A stretch of 34,868 bases of DNA from Stappia sp. (GCA_002722295.1 PBLF01000019.1:36784-71651); one strand, 5' to 3'. Counted from the first letter of the stretch, positions 1 through 7,324 are shown. Numbers and translations are program-made. The notes: generated from the letters alone by a model not told the origin.

Positions 1-138
1 GCCAACGGCTTCGACACCAAGATCCTGCGCAAGGTCGTCTCCCTGCGCAAGAAGCAGCCGCACGAGCGCGAGGAGGAAGACGCCCTCCTCGACCTCTACA
101 TGCAGGCGCTCGGGATGAACGGGGGCGGTGATGAGTGA
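1..138 (+). CDS. GapR-like DUF2312 (UPF0335) protein, C-terminal fragment
   Basis: The window opens inside this gene; 45 codons and the stop are visible. The readable tail ([16 protein letters not shown], then an acidic stretch and [10 protein letters not shown]) matches the C-terminus of the DUF2312/UPF0335 family, which includes the alphaproteobacterial nucleoid protein GapR, a coiled-coil DNA-binding protein that prefers overtwisted DNA. Phage and integrative-element copies of the family are common. Because this one is directly coupled to phage-type genes downstream (the next start lies inside its last codons), I take it as an element-borne copy rather than the host gene. Family identity is from motif recognition; the N-terminal part cannot be seen. 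Confidence 0.8.
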   Translation, partial: ANGFDTKILRKVVSLRKKQPHEREEEDALLDLYMQALGMNGGGDE

Positions 139-619
139 GGAGCGCGTATGGCTGATCCTAAAGGGGGGCTACTTCTACCGCCCGAACCGCGCCGGCTACA
201 CCACCAGAAAGGCTGAGGCCGGGCGGTACACACATTTGGAAGCCCTCGCCGAGGCGGCCGTCGAACCGTGGCACATGTCTGCGGTCCACGAGTCGGTCGC
301 GCCGAACGATATAGGTCATTCACGCGCCGCTCACGACGTACTCGCCGAGCGCGAACGTCAGATCGCGGACGAGGGATGGACGCACGAGCACGACGACGGG
401 CATTGCGATGGGGAGATGGCGCTCGCCGCCGCCGCATATGCCATCAATACCGCGAACGATTTCGACGGCCCGCACCCCCGGCTCCTGTTTGCCGAGATCT
501 GGCCATGGGCCGATTGCTGGTGGAAACCCACCAACCCACGCCGCGACCTGGTGAAGGCCGCCGCGTTGATCCTCGCTGAAATCGAGCGACTGGACCGCGC
601 CGAGGCGCGCAAGACCTGA
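131..619 (+). CDS. phage-type hypothetical protein (162 aa)
   Basis: The ATG at 131 overlaps the last codons of the preceding gene, so the two are probably translationally coupled; a GTG three bases upstream is also possible. Two parts are visible. The N-terminal 35 residues contain [13 protein letters not shown], a segment I associate with small phage proteins. The C-terminal part (about residues 73-160) begins [15 protein letters not shown] and carries an [18 protein letters not shown] stretch followed by a WPWxxxWWKP segment and a helix ending LAEIERLDR. This second part resembles an unnamed phage-encoded family found in many alphaproteobacterial prophages. It has no signal peptide or membrane segment, and I can assign no function. 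Confidence 0.75.
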   Translation: MSEERVWLILKGGYFYRPNRAGYTTRKAEAGRYTHLEALAEAAVEPWHMSAVHESVAPNDIGHSRAAHDVLAERERQIADEGWTHEHDDGHCDGEMALAAAAYAINTANDFDGPHPRLLFAEIWPWADCWWKPTNPRRDLVKAAALILAEIERLDRAEARKT

Positions 620-697
620 CACCCGTCCCGCGCGGGTGAACTCCCTCCCCGCGCGAGCAGGCCACCGGCGGGCGCACTCCTCCCCGCCCGCCGGTGG
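620..697. other. two tandem stem-loops between phage genes
   Basis: The 105-bp gap before the next gene contains CACCCG/CGGGTG arms at 620-625 and 633-638, then a perfect 12-bp inverted repeat, CCACCGGCGGGC at 662-673 and GCCCGCCGGTGG at 686-697. Neither is followed by a T-run, so they are not classical intrinsic terminators; attenuation or mRNA stabilisation is possible. Confidence 0.5.
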
Positions 698-724
698 TGA
701 CCCTCAACAGCAGGAGACGTGACC

Positions 725-970
725 ATGAGCAACGACGACGTTTACGACCGTATCATGCACTTGATCTCGGTTGAGGCGGTGCGGCTCAGCGAGTCCGGGG
801 AAAACACCCATGGACTAGGCCCCGGCGCCTGCGCTGGCGCAGTCATGAGCACGCTGATCATGAGTTGGGCGTCCATGTACGGCTCGAACGCGGAACACGT
901 GATCGACCAGGCCGTAGAGACCGCCAAGCACACTCTCCGCCAGAGGCGAGCGGAGGTGCCCCATGGCTGA
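725..970 (+). CDS. small phage-type hypothetical protein (81 aa)
   Basis: Starts at ATG 725, eight bases after an AGGAG ribosome-binding site; a GTG at 719 is in frame but too close to that site. The product is predicted to be soluble and mostly helical, with a conserved-looking central part (GACAGAVMSTLIMSWASMYG) and no known motif. Its stop overlaps the start of the next gene by eight bases (ATGGCTGA), so it is the first member of an unbroken chain of overlapping genes that ends with the integrase. I do not recognise a family. Position and size suggest an accessory phage gene. Confidence 0.6.
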   Translation: MSNDDVYDRIMHLISVEAVRLSESGENTHGLGPGACAGAVMSTLIMSWASMYGSNAEHVIDQAVETAKHTLRQRRAEVPHG

Positions 971-2126
971 TCACACCCACATCGAATGGACGGATGCCAC
1001 GTGGAACCCCGTCACCGGCTGCACGCTGGTCTCTGCGGGCTGCACCAACTGCTATGCCGCCCGTCTGGCGGCGACGAGACTGCGGAACCACCCGTCCCGC
1101 GCCGGCCTCGCCCGGCTCAATGCCGCCGGCGTGGCGAAATTTACCGGAGAGGTGCGGTTCAACGAGCAATGGCTCGACCAGCCCCTGCGCTGGCGTCGTC
1201 CGCGCCGGGTGTTCGTCTGCGCGCACGGCGACCTGTTTCACGAGGACGTGCCGAACGCGTGGATCGACCGCGTGTTCGCCGTCATGGCACTCGCCCCGCA
1301 GCACACGTTCCAGGTGCTTACGAAGCGCCCGGAGCGAATGCGGGCGTATCTCGCCTGGCCGCAGCGGCCCTACCGGATCGCATCGACCGCGCTGATCGTC
1401 GGGCGACACATGCCCCATGAACATCCGGCATGGGCTCGTGACCGGTGGACATTCTCGGCGGCAGTCATCGCCCGCCCGGCGCAATGGCCGCTGCCCAACG
1501 TGTGGCTCGGCACGTCCGCCGAGGACCAGGCGACGGCCGACGCGCGCATTCCGCACCTGCTGGCAACACCGGCGGCCGTGCGGTTCGTGAGCGCCGAGCC
1601 GTTGCTTGGGCCGCTGGACCTGACGAAGGTCGGCAATCTCGAAAGTTGCCGCAGTGCATTTCCATCTGTTGTTGCTGACGAAGTTCGGCACATGGCGCCA
1701 CACGTCATCAACGGGTTCCAGATCGACGCACTGGGCAAACCGTATCAGTCGACCGCGTACTTCCAGACGCCAGATCACATGGGCGGTTTTGCTATCGGCA
1801 CACGACGGTGGCCCCGCCTCGATTGGGTCATCGCCGGCGGCGAGAGCGGCCCCGGCGCCCGGCCCATGCACCCTGACTGGGCACGCAGCCTGCGCGACCA
1901 GTGCGCCGAGGCGAGTCTGGATTTTCATTTCAAGCAGTGGGGAGAATGGGCGCCGACACCGGGGCGTGCGCATTTCAAGGAGGCGTTCAGCGACGAATGG
2001 CGACGCGTCGACAGCCTCACCCCAGGCGTACGCCCGGCACTCATGTCCCGGATCGGAAAGTCATCAGCCGGCCGTCTCCTGGACGGCATCGAGCACAACG
2101 CCATGCCGGAGGTTCCGTCATGGTGA
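963..2126 (+). CDS. phage Gp37/Gp68 family protein (DUF5131)
   Basis: A 387-residue protein beginning MADHTHIEWTDATWNPVTGC. The IEWTDxTWNPVTGC opening with the cysteine cluster CTLVSAGCTNCYA (about residues 18-30) is the hallmark of the phage Gp37/Gp68 (DUF5131) family, which has a radical-SAM-like cysteine pattern and is spread by phages and integrative elements. Further family segments are VFVCAHGDLFHEDVP, QVLTKRPERM, NVWLGTSAEDQ, RFVSAEPLLGPLDL, and WVIAGGESGPGARPMHPDW near residues 280-300. The full set of blocks suggests an intact gene. The biochemical role of the family is not established; an iron-sulfur enzyme acting on nucleic acid or nucleotides is an inference only. It overlaps its neighbours on both sides, so it belongs to the same transcript. 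Confidence 0.88.
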   Translation: MADHTHIEWTDATWNPVTGCTLVSAGCTNCYAARLAATRLRNHPSRAGLARLNAAGVAKFTGEVRFNEQWLDQPLRWRRPRRVFVCAHGDLFHEDVPNAWIDRVFAVMALAPQHTFQVLTKRPERMRAYLAWPQRPYRIASTALIVGRHMPHEHPAWARDRWTFSAAVIARPAQWPLPNVWLGTSAEDQATADARIPHLLATPAAVRFVSAEPLLGPLDLTKVGNLESCRSAFPSVVADEVRHMAPHVINGFQIDALGKPYQSTAYFQTPDHMGGFAIGTRRWPRLDWVIAGGESGPGARPMHPDWARSLRDQCAEASLDFHFKQWGEWAPTPGRAHFKEAFSDEWRRVDSLTPGVRPALMSRIGKSSAGRLLDGIEHNAMPEVPSW

Positions 2127-2404
2127 CAGGCACCAGCGATCCGCGCGCGGAACGCCTCGTCGAGGATTTCGACTGCGTCATTTGCCGGCGGCACATTTCA
2201 AACAGGTGGCCGCAACACGCCCCCACAATGTCGCTCAAGCCCGTCTGCCAGATGTGCGAGACGGACTACGGACGCAGATGCGGCACGGCTGGTACCATCC
2301 GTGACCGCCGCATTCTGCGCCAACTGAGCGCCGTTGCCGAGGCACTCAATTGCGCCGCGCACATCGCCGACTACCACGCCAGAAACGGAGGCATGTCCCG
2401 ATGA
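2120..2404 (+). CDS. small protein with CxxC pairs (94 aa)
   Basis: ATG 2120 follows a GGAGG site with good spacing and overlaps the previous stop (ATGGTGA). The protein has the pairs CVIC (about residue 20) and CQMC (about 45), spaced as in a small zinc ribbon, followed by an arginine-rich helical C-terminus. This suggests a zinc-binding nucleic-acid or protein-interaction module of phage type. No family name can be given. Longer in-frame extensions upstream are shadows of the DUF5131 gene. It is coupled to the next gene by an ATGA overlap. Confidence 0.6.
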   Translation: MVTGTSDPRAERLVEDFDCVICRRHISNRWPQHAPTMSLKPVCQMCETDYGRRCGTAGTIRDRRILRQLSAVAEALNCAAHIADYHARNGGMSR

Positions 2405-2658
2405 GTTCACGCGACTACGTGAGCGCGCCTGTCTCGGAAAGCCTCGGACTACGCGAGGTCATTCTTGGCCTGTCCGCGGATCTTGACGACATGCGCGAGG
2501 GCCGCATCAGCCCGCAGGACGGCATGGCCCGGGCCGCTGTCGCGAAACAGCTGTTCAACGGCGTTCGCCTCTACCTTCAGGCGCTCAAATCGTTGGAGGA
2601 CACAGCGCGGCCTGCAGGCGGCAACAGATCCGCCATTTCTGCGGAGGAGATCCAATGA
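2401..2658 (+). CDS. small phage-type hypothetical protein (85 aa)
   Basis: The start is set by the ATGA overlap with the previous stop. The product is a soluble, largely helical protein with the segment LREVILGLSADLDDMREGRIS followed by ARAAVAKQLFNGVRLYLQALK. I associate this helical layout with small proteins of phage regulatory regions but cannot name a family. It has no cysteines, signal peptide or membrane segment. It is coupled on both sides to neighbours by four-base overlaps, which supports it being translated. Confidence 0.6.
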   Translation: MSSRDYVSAPVSESLGLREVILGLSADLDDMREGRISPQDGMARAAVAKQLFNGVRLYLQALKSLEDTARPAGGNRSAISAEEIQ

Positions 2659-2840
2659 GCGTGTTGTTTGGCATAGTCGCTACAGTGCTCGTTCTCTGTA
2701 GCACAGTTGTCGGGGCAGCCTGCGGAATGATCGCGGCCCGCGACACCGCCAATGAGCGGGGAGCGGCCGTCGCCGCCTCATTCGGCCTGTCAATGGCCTT
2801 CGGGCTGACTGCATGCGCCGTGGTCGCGTTCGGGCAATGA
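2655..2840 (+). CDS. small membrane protein (61 aa)
   Basis: Starts at ATG 2655, overlapping the previous stop by ATGA and preceded by GGAGG. Two hydrophobic segments are visible, about residues 4-27 and 37-58, separated by a short charged loop (ARDTANERG). The protein would be a two-pass inner-membrane peptide. Its size and phage context could fit a holin-like or superinfection-exclusion protein, but nothing specific supports either. It is in the middle of the overlapping gene chain. Confidence 0.55.
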   Translation: MSVLFGIVATVLVLCSTVVGAACGMIAARDTANERGAAVAASFGLSMAFGLTACAVVAFGQ

Positions 2841-3193
2841 CCCGCCCCCACCGCATCCAGCGCAGCCGCGCACGCGGCTGGCGCATGCCGGAGAACGCCG
2901 TCTATGTCGGGCGGCCCGGACCATTTGGCAATCCGTTTACGGTTGAGGCGGCGCGCGAAGCCGGCTTTTGCAACCCGCACTATGCGGCCGTCGTCGCGTA
3001 CCGCGCTTGGCTTGACGGGCAACCTTGGGCTTGCCCATCCGACGATGACTTCCAAGCGCGCCGGACGACGCTTCTTACCCGCCTCTCCGAGCTGCGCGGG
3101 CGGCACCTGGTCTGCTGGTGTCCGCTCGATACCCCCTGCCATGCCGACGTTCTGATCGAACTCGCCAACCGCGAACAGGAGCAACCGACATGA
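2837..3193 (+). CDS. DUF4326 family protein
   Basis: A 118-residue protein with the clear DUF4326 layout: an N-terminal basic stretch (HRIQRSRARGWRMPENAVYVG), then GRPGPFGNPF, a central helix with AYRAWL, and the C-terminal block LRGRHLVCWCPLDTPCHADVL. The CWCP...CH cluster is the family's most conserved element and suggests metal binding or a redox-active site. DUF4326 proteins are typical of phages and mobile elements and have no assigned reaction. The start at 2837 is chosen because it overlaps the upstream stop (ATGA) and leaves the normal family length; an in-frame ATG at 2813 would add eight residues. Confidence 0.85.
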   Translation: MTRPHRIQRSRARGWRMPENAVYVGRPGPFGNPFTVEAAREAGFCNPHYAAVVAYRAWLDGQPWACPSDDDFQARRTTLLTRLSELRGRHLVCWCPLDTPCHADVLIELANREQEQPT

Positions 3194-3417
3194 AATTTGG
3201 GCTGTACTCCACGCGGCCTTGGACGGCGACAGGTCGGGTCAGACTCCGTGCTGGTTGGTTCGGCAGCGTCCGCGTCGAGATCGAGGAAGAGCGCGAGCAC
3301 TATTTCCAAGCTGCACCGCGCGCGGAAAAAGTCCCGCATGGAGTCGAGACGCGTTGGCGACGTGCCAACCGACACGACGTCACCCGCAGTTTTGGCGAGC
3401 AGAAGGTGACCCCATGA
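3190..3417 (+). CDS. small phage-type hypothetical protein (75 aa)
   Basis: ATG 3190 overlaps the preceding stop (ATGA) and lies downstream of AGGAG. The protein is short, basic and aromatic-rich, with alternating segments suggestive of beta strands (TGRVRLRAGWFGSVRVEIEEE) and a positively charged tail. No signal peptide, membrane segment or catalytic motif is seen. I do not recognise the family. Translation is supported mainly by its place in the overlapping chain. Confidence 0.5.
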   Translation: MKFGLYSTRPWTATGRVRLRAGWFGSVRVEIEEEREHYFQAAPRAEKVPHGVETRWRRANRHDVTRSFGEQKVTP

Positions 3418-3839
3418 GAGCGCTATCGACCCCTCGCGCCTATGCCTGGGCATTCATGACCGGCCATGTCGGCTTCCACGCGGCCTCGGAACTGCCGTGG
3501 CACCATGGCCCGCTGCTCATTCATGCCGGAGAGGATCCGGACCCGACCTATGCCGACGCGGCTGTCCGGTTGGTCGCGTTGCGATCTGGCCTTGACGAGG
3601 CGCTGCTTCGCAACTCCCTGCACCTGATGCAGCCCGGAACCATCGTCGGAGCCGTCACGGTTACAGGGCAATTCGCGTGCCCGACTCCGGACGACCCGGA
3701 GCGACTGTCCTACGAACTCACAAACCCGAGGCGGGCGTACCCTGCGGCGCCCTGCCCGGCCGGTGCAGGACTATTCACCGTCCCGGACGACGTGCTCGCC
3801 CGGCTGGATATCCCCGGATACGTGGAGGGGGCGAGATGA
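3414..3839 (+). CDS. ASCH/PUA-like domain phage protein (141 aa)
   Basis: The opening MRALSTPRAYAWAFMTGH resembles the 'ALSIRQPWAWAI' start of ASCH-domain proteins, and HGPLLIHAGE about 20 residues later fits their usual 'RGPLLIHA' block. GTIVGAVTVTG near residue 82 corresponds to a core strand of the fold. ASCH domains are PUA-related beta-barrels that bind RNA or modified nucleotides and are common in phages. The usual 'ENRxW' segment is replaced here by a diverged stretch, so ligand binding may differ. Start and stop both overlap neighbours by ATGA. The family call is by motif only. Confidence 0.65.
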   Translation: MRALSTPRAYAWAFMTGHVGFHAASELPWHHGPLLIHAGEDPDPTYADAAVRLVALRSGLDEALLRNSLHLMQPGTIVGAVTVTGQFACPTPDDPERLSYELTNPRRAYPAAPCPAGAGLFTVPDDVLARLDIPGYVEGAR

Positions 3840-4270
3840 CGCCACATCCGACACCGCCGCCGAGTGTCATGCGTTGCCTCGAGGCAGTGTTCGCGGGGCG
3901 TCCATGGATCACCCATGCGGAGGCGGCGCGCCTTCTCGAGGTTGACACCAAGACGTTGACGCGAGCCGGCGATGCCGGGCAGATTTTCTATCGCCTCAAG
4001 GGCGTGCGGCGAGCCTATACGATCGAGGATCTCGCCGACTACATCGGAGGACGCGGATCGTGTCAGTCTACCGCCCCCGCTCACGCGACCCGCAGTCGGG
4101 CGAATGGGTCTACAAGTCAAAGGTCTGGCACTACGATTTCATCCTCACGGTCGCCGGGCAGCGTCGTCGATTTCACGGCAGCACAGGCGAAACAGCGAAA
4201 CGCAAGGCGGAGGAGTTCGAGCGCAAGGAGCGCGAACGGGTCCGTGCCGAAGGGCCAAATGACCACCTGA
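3836..4270 (+). CDS. helix-turn-helix, excisionase-like protein
   Basis: Starts with an ATGA overlap at 3836. Residues about 24-75 form a MerR/excisionase-type winged helix: WITHAEAARLLEVDTKTLTRAGDAG, then a short wing and the helix YTIEDLADYIGG. Such proteins beside an integrase often act as recombination directionality factors or repressors. The frame stays open for about 70 codons past the integrase start at 4060, so the two genes overlap by 211 bases. The C-terminal part (Ser/Thr/Arg-rich, with VVDFTAAQAKQRNARR) is read out of frame from the integrase N-terminus. The functional domain is the first 75 residues; the tail may be only an overprinted extension. Confidence 0.7.
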   Translation: MTPHPTPPPSVMRCLEAVFAGRPWITHAEAARLLEVDTKTLTRAGDAGQIFYRLKGVRRAYTIEDLADYIGGRGSCQSTAPAHATRSRANGSTSQRSGTTISSSRSPGSVVDFTAAQAKQRNARRRSSSARSANGSVPKGQMTT

Positions 4271-5211
4271 CGCTTGCGGCTGCATGCCTGCGTTACAATG
4301 ACGAGGTGGCCTTCGGGCAGGCCAGCGAGGCGGACACGCTCATTGCCCTCGAACATTGCTGCCGTCTCATAGGTGGCGACCGGCGCCTGGTCTCGATCAC
4401 GGCAGACGACATCGCGATCGCCGTGCGCCGTCGCGCCGGCGAAACCAAGGGCCGAAAAAACCCCAAGCTCATATCCCCAGCCACCGTCAACCGGCAGATC
4501 GTCGAGCCCATGCGCCGCCTCCTTCGTCGCGCGCGCCGAATCTGGCAGGTACGCGTCGATGCTGATGCGATTGACTGGACAGGCCTCAAGCTTCGCGAGC
4601 CACAGGAGCGTGCGCGCGAGATGACGGGCGACGAGGCGGACCGCTTCTGGGCAGCCCTGCGCCAGGACTACCTGCCCATCGTCTGGTTCCTCGCCAACCG
4701 CGGCTTGCGCGTCAATTCGGTGATAAACATGACCGTCGGTGACCTCGATCTAGACGCCCGCCGCATCCGGATCTGGCGCAAGGGACATGGTCTGGTGTGG
4801 GTGCCGATCAACGACACGCAGGCAGCGGTTATCGCGACGGAGCTTCAGCGCGCACCAAGAGGGTGCAAGGCGGTCTGGACCTATCAACGGGCACGGGGAA
4901 AAAAGCGCGGGAAGCGCTCGCCGATCACCTATGCCGGACTACGGCGCACCATCAGCACGACATTGCGAGCCGCGAAAATCACCGACTTCCGCATCCACGA
5001 TCTAAGGCACGATTTCGCGTCGAAACTGCTGCGCGCGACCCGGGACCTCAAGCTGGTTCAGGACACGTTGCTGCACTCGGACATATCGACGACGATCCGC
5101 TACACGCATGTGATGGACGAGGACGTTCGAGCCGGACTGGATGCAATGCCGTCCCGGAATTATCCCGGAATTCCGGCAACATCAGGCGGGAGGAAGACAA
5201 AGTCCGCATAA
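4060..5211 (+). CDS. phage tyrosine integrase
   Basis: A 383-residue tyrosine recombinase that would integrate and, with a directionality factor, excise the element. It starts at GTG 4060, preceded by GGAGG. The N-terminal AP2/Arm-type segment (VWHYDFILTVAGQRRRFHGS) is followed by a SAM-like core-binding domain (about 70-170) and a catalytic domain. Visible catalytic residues are Arg217 (NRGLRVNSV), His313 and Arg316 (HDLRH), His339 (LLHSD) and the nucleophile Tyr348 (IRYTHV), so all required residues are present. The gene lies at the end of the element and points toward a truncated tRNA-Pro about 30 bases downstream, the usual position of an attachment site. It is translationally linked to the upstream genes. 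Confidence 0.93.
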   Translation: MSVYRPRSRDPQSGEWVYKSKVWHYDFILTVAGQRRRFHGSTGETAKRKAEEFERKERERVRAEGPNDHLTLAAACLRYNDEVAFGQASEADTLIALEHCCRLIGGDRRLVSITADDIAIAVRRRAGETKGRKNPKLISPATVNRQIVEPMRRLLRRARRIWQVRVDADAIDWTGLKLREPQERAREMTGDEADRFWAALRQDYLPIVWFLANRGLRVNSVINMTVGDLDLDARRIRIWRKGHGLVWVPINDTQAAVIATELQRAPRGCKAVWTYQRARGKKRGKRSPITYAGLRRTISTTLRAAKITDFRIHDLRHDFASKLLRATRDLKLVQDTLLHSDISTTIRYTHVMDEDVRAGLDAMPSRNYPGIPATSGGRKTKSA

Positions 5212-5242
5212 CAATCAAGGACTTGAGAAAAGTAGCTCCGGG

Positions 5243-5283
5243 GCTCCCAAAGCAGATGCGCTACCAGGCTGCGCTATACCCCG
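5243..5283 (-). other. truncated tRNA-Pro(TGG) 5' half; candidate att scar
   Basis: Read on the minus strand from 5283, the sequence has a proline-type acceptor start (CGGGGTA), the D-arm TAGCGCAGCCTGGTAGCGCA, and an anticodon arm with CTTTGGGAG (anticodon TGG). After GAGC the match to a tRNA stops: no variable loop, T-arm or CCA follows. The break lies at the anticodon stem, directly downstream of the integrase, as expected for a junction left by recombination in a tRNA-Pro gene. An intact tRNA-Pro should lie at the other end of the element, outside the window. Confidence 0.7.
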
Positions 5284-5414
5284 ACGACTGGATTTCTGCG
5301 GTTTATCCGGCATCGGCCATGTCAGTCAAGCAGGAACGAACAGGGAGTTGCGGGCAGATACAGGCATCTTCGGGCAATGGAGGCCCGGAAGCCGGTCCCT
5401 GATGGCGAGGCCGT

Positions 5415-6320
5415 CTATTTGTCGGCGAGGGCTGCCCTTGCGCCTGACTGAAACCGGGACGGAACGGCAACGCGGCGAGCGGCCTCGATCATGTCGGTCG
5501 TCGCTCGCGTGGCAACGGCGGGAAAAGCATAGAAGCGCGCGTAGGGCAGTTCGGGCACCCCGTCATCCTCTCCCAGTTCGCGCAGCCCGTCCCGCTTCTG
5601 GCTTCGCGATACCACAGTGACAGCGATCCCGGCGCGGGCCGCGGACAGGCATCCGGCGATACTGCTGCTTTCGAATATGACCCGCCACGGGCGTCCGGCA
5701 CGATTCAGCGCCGTTGTCGCGGCTTCACGATAGACGCATGGCTCGGCAAATAGCGCCAGTGGCAGTGGTTCTTCCGCGTCCAGATCATGGCTTTCCGCAC
5801 AGACCCATGTCAGCGGCTCCTCCCACAGAAGATGGCCGCCAGCTCCGGAGCGAACGCATTGCTTGCCGAAGACAAGGTCCAGCCCGCCCTGGTCCTGCTG
5901 CCGCAGAAGATCCAGCGTAATACCGACCTTCAGCTCGAACGTGGCGACGGGGTACTCCAGGCGGAATTGACGGAGAGCCTCGGGAAGCCAGGCGCCGGCG
6001 AAATCCTCGCTCGCCCCGATGCGCAGATGTCCCTGCCAGGGCGAGCCGCGCAGCCTCGCACGTGCTTCGCGTTCGAGATCAAGGATGTTTCGGGCGTAGG
6101 CATAAAGCGTTGCGCCCGAAGGCGTGAGATCGACGCGGCGTGTCGTGCGCGTGAGAAGCGTCACCGCCGCGCTTTGTTCAAGCCGCCGGATATGACCGCT
6201 CACGGCCGACGGCGTCAGCGCCAGACGGTCGGCGGCGGTGGCGAAACTCCCGCATGCCACGACCTCGACGAAAGTGCGTAACAGCAGGGTATCAAGAGGC
6301 GACCCGCCAACCGGTTGCAT
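5415..6320 (-). CDS. LysR-family transcriptional regulator
   Basis: A 301-residue LysR-type regulator. The N-terminal winged helix is clear: DTLLLRTFVEVVACGSFATA followed by ADRLALTPSAVSGHIRRLEQ (about residues 9-48), with the linker helix after it, then a periplasmic-binding-protein-like effector domain of normal length. It is transcribed away from an alpha/beta hydrolase gene at 6434, and the 113-bp space between holds an AT-rich palindrome, so it probably controls that gene and itself. The effector is unknown. The start at ATG 6320 gives a short leader before the HTH. The stop lies about 130 bases from the tRNA-Pro scar, so this is the first host gene after the left element. Confidence 0.92.
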   Translation of the reverse strand: MQPVGGSPLDTLLLRTFVEVVACGSFATAADRLALTPSAVSGHIRRLEQSAAVTLLTRTTRRVDLTPSGATLYAYARNILDLEREARARLRGSPWQGHLRIGASEDFAGAWLPEALRQFRLEYPVATFELKVGITLDLLRQQDQGGLDLVFGKQCVRSGAGGHLLWEEPLTWVCAESHDLDAEEPLPLALFAEPCVYREAATTALNRAGRPWRVIFESSSIAGCLSAARAGIAVTVVSRSQKRDGLRELGEDDGVPELPYARFYAFPAVATRATTDMIEAARRVAVPSRFQSGARAALADK

Positions 6321-6347
6321 GTGTGTCTGCTCCGCTCATTAGACGCA

Positions 6348-6371
6348 AATCATCATCAGTGAGTGATGATT
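6348..6371. promoter_or_regulatory. candidate LysR operator (8+8 inverted repeat)
   Basis: AATCATCA at 6348-6355 and TGATGATT at 6364-6371 form a perfect inverted repeat with an 8-bp spacer in the divergent intergenic region between the LysR gene and the hydrolase gene. LysR proteins bind interrupted dyads in this position; binding here is inferred. Confidence 0.55.
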
Positions 6372-6433
6372 AATCGTCAATCGAATTGAATTGATGAGCT
6401 AGAAGACCGGTGAACCCTTGGAGGAAATCACTC

Positions 6434-7324
6434 ATGTCCGATCGGAAATTCGCGGTCACATCACGTCTCGAAATCGCCTACGGCGAGTGGAACCCGGCAG
6501 GTGCGCGAACGGCCGTACTGCTGCACGGGTGGCCGGACAGCCCCGCGTGCTGGAATGCGATCGCGCCGGTGCTGGCGGATGGCGGATACCGCGTTCTGAC
6601 GCCTGCGCTTCGGGGTTTCGGGCCGACACGCTTCCGTGATGCCGAGACGCCACGCAGCGGGCAGCTCTCCGCGCTTGGCCGCGACCTGCTCGAATTCATC
6701 GACGTTCTCGGGCTGGAAAACCCGGTTCTGGTCGGACACGACTGGGGAGCCCGGGCGGCAGCCAATGCCTGCGGTCTGCGCAAAGGCGTCGCATCGCATC
6801 TCGTCATGCTGTCGGTAGGCTACGGGACCAATGATCCACTGCAGCCGATCAGCCTGCAGCAGGCACGAAACTACTGGTATCATTGGTATATGACCACCTC
6901 CCGGGGAGAACGGGTCGTGCGCGGGGAGCGCAACGCCTTCGCGCGCCAAATGTGGGACACCTGGTCTCCAGCTGGATGGTATTCCGACGAAACGTTCGAT
7001 GAAGCTGCCAAGGCCTTTGAAAGCGAGGATTGGGCGGACATCGTTCTGCACTCCTATCGACACCGCTGGGGCTTTGCCGAGGGAGATCCGGCCTATGCCA
7101 ATGACGAAGCACGGCTGCATCCGGCACCACGCCTCGCGGTGCCGACGCTGACTCTCCACGGCACGGCGGACACCTGCAACCACCCGGACAGCTCCAAGGG
7201 GCGCGAGAGTTTTTTCCAGGGCCGCTACGAGCGTCATCTTCTGGAAGGCGTCGGCCACTTCCCGCAGCGGGAGGCTCCGGCGCTGGTCAGCGAGGAAATC
7301 CTGCGGTTTTGCCAGACCAGATAG
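6434..7324 (+). CDS. alpha/beta hydrolase, epoxide hydrolase/haloalkane dehalogenase type
   Basis: Starts at ATG 6434 with a GGAGG site nine bases upstream; an ATG at 6410 lacks one. The 296-residue product has the alpha/beta-hydrolase fold: oxyanion-hole motif HGWPDS (His31), nucleophile elbow GHDWGA with Asp103 as nucleophile, acid Asp246 in HGTADTCNHP and catalytic His275 in GVGHFPQRE. An aspartate nucleophile points to epoxide hydrolases, haloalkane dehalogenases and fluoroacetate dehalogenases rather than Ser esterases. The cap region (about 130-220) is rich in Trp and Tyr. There is no signal peptide, so it is cytoplasmic. Substrate cannot be told from sequence. It is probably under control of the divergent LysR protein. 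Confidence 0.88.
   Translation: MSDRKFAVTSRLEIAYGEWNPAGARTAVLLHGWPDSPACWNAIAPVLADGGYRVLTPALRGFGPTRFRDAETPRSGQLSALGRDLLEFIDVLGLENPVLVGHDWGARAAANACGLRKGVASHLVMLSVGYGTNDPLQPISLQQARNYWYHWYMTTSRGERVVRGERNAFARQMWDTWSPAGWYSDETFDEAAKAFESEDWADIVLHSYRHRWGFAEGDPAYANDEARLHPAPRLAVPTLTLHGTADTCNHPDSSKGRESFFQGRYERHLLEGVGHFPQREAPALVSEEILRFCQTR

Noticed and set aside
858..1973. Leftward open frame of 371 codons opposite the DUF5131 gene
   Set aside because: Antisense shadow of a conserved phage gene.
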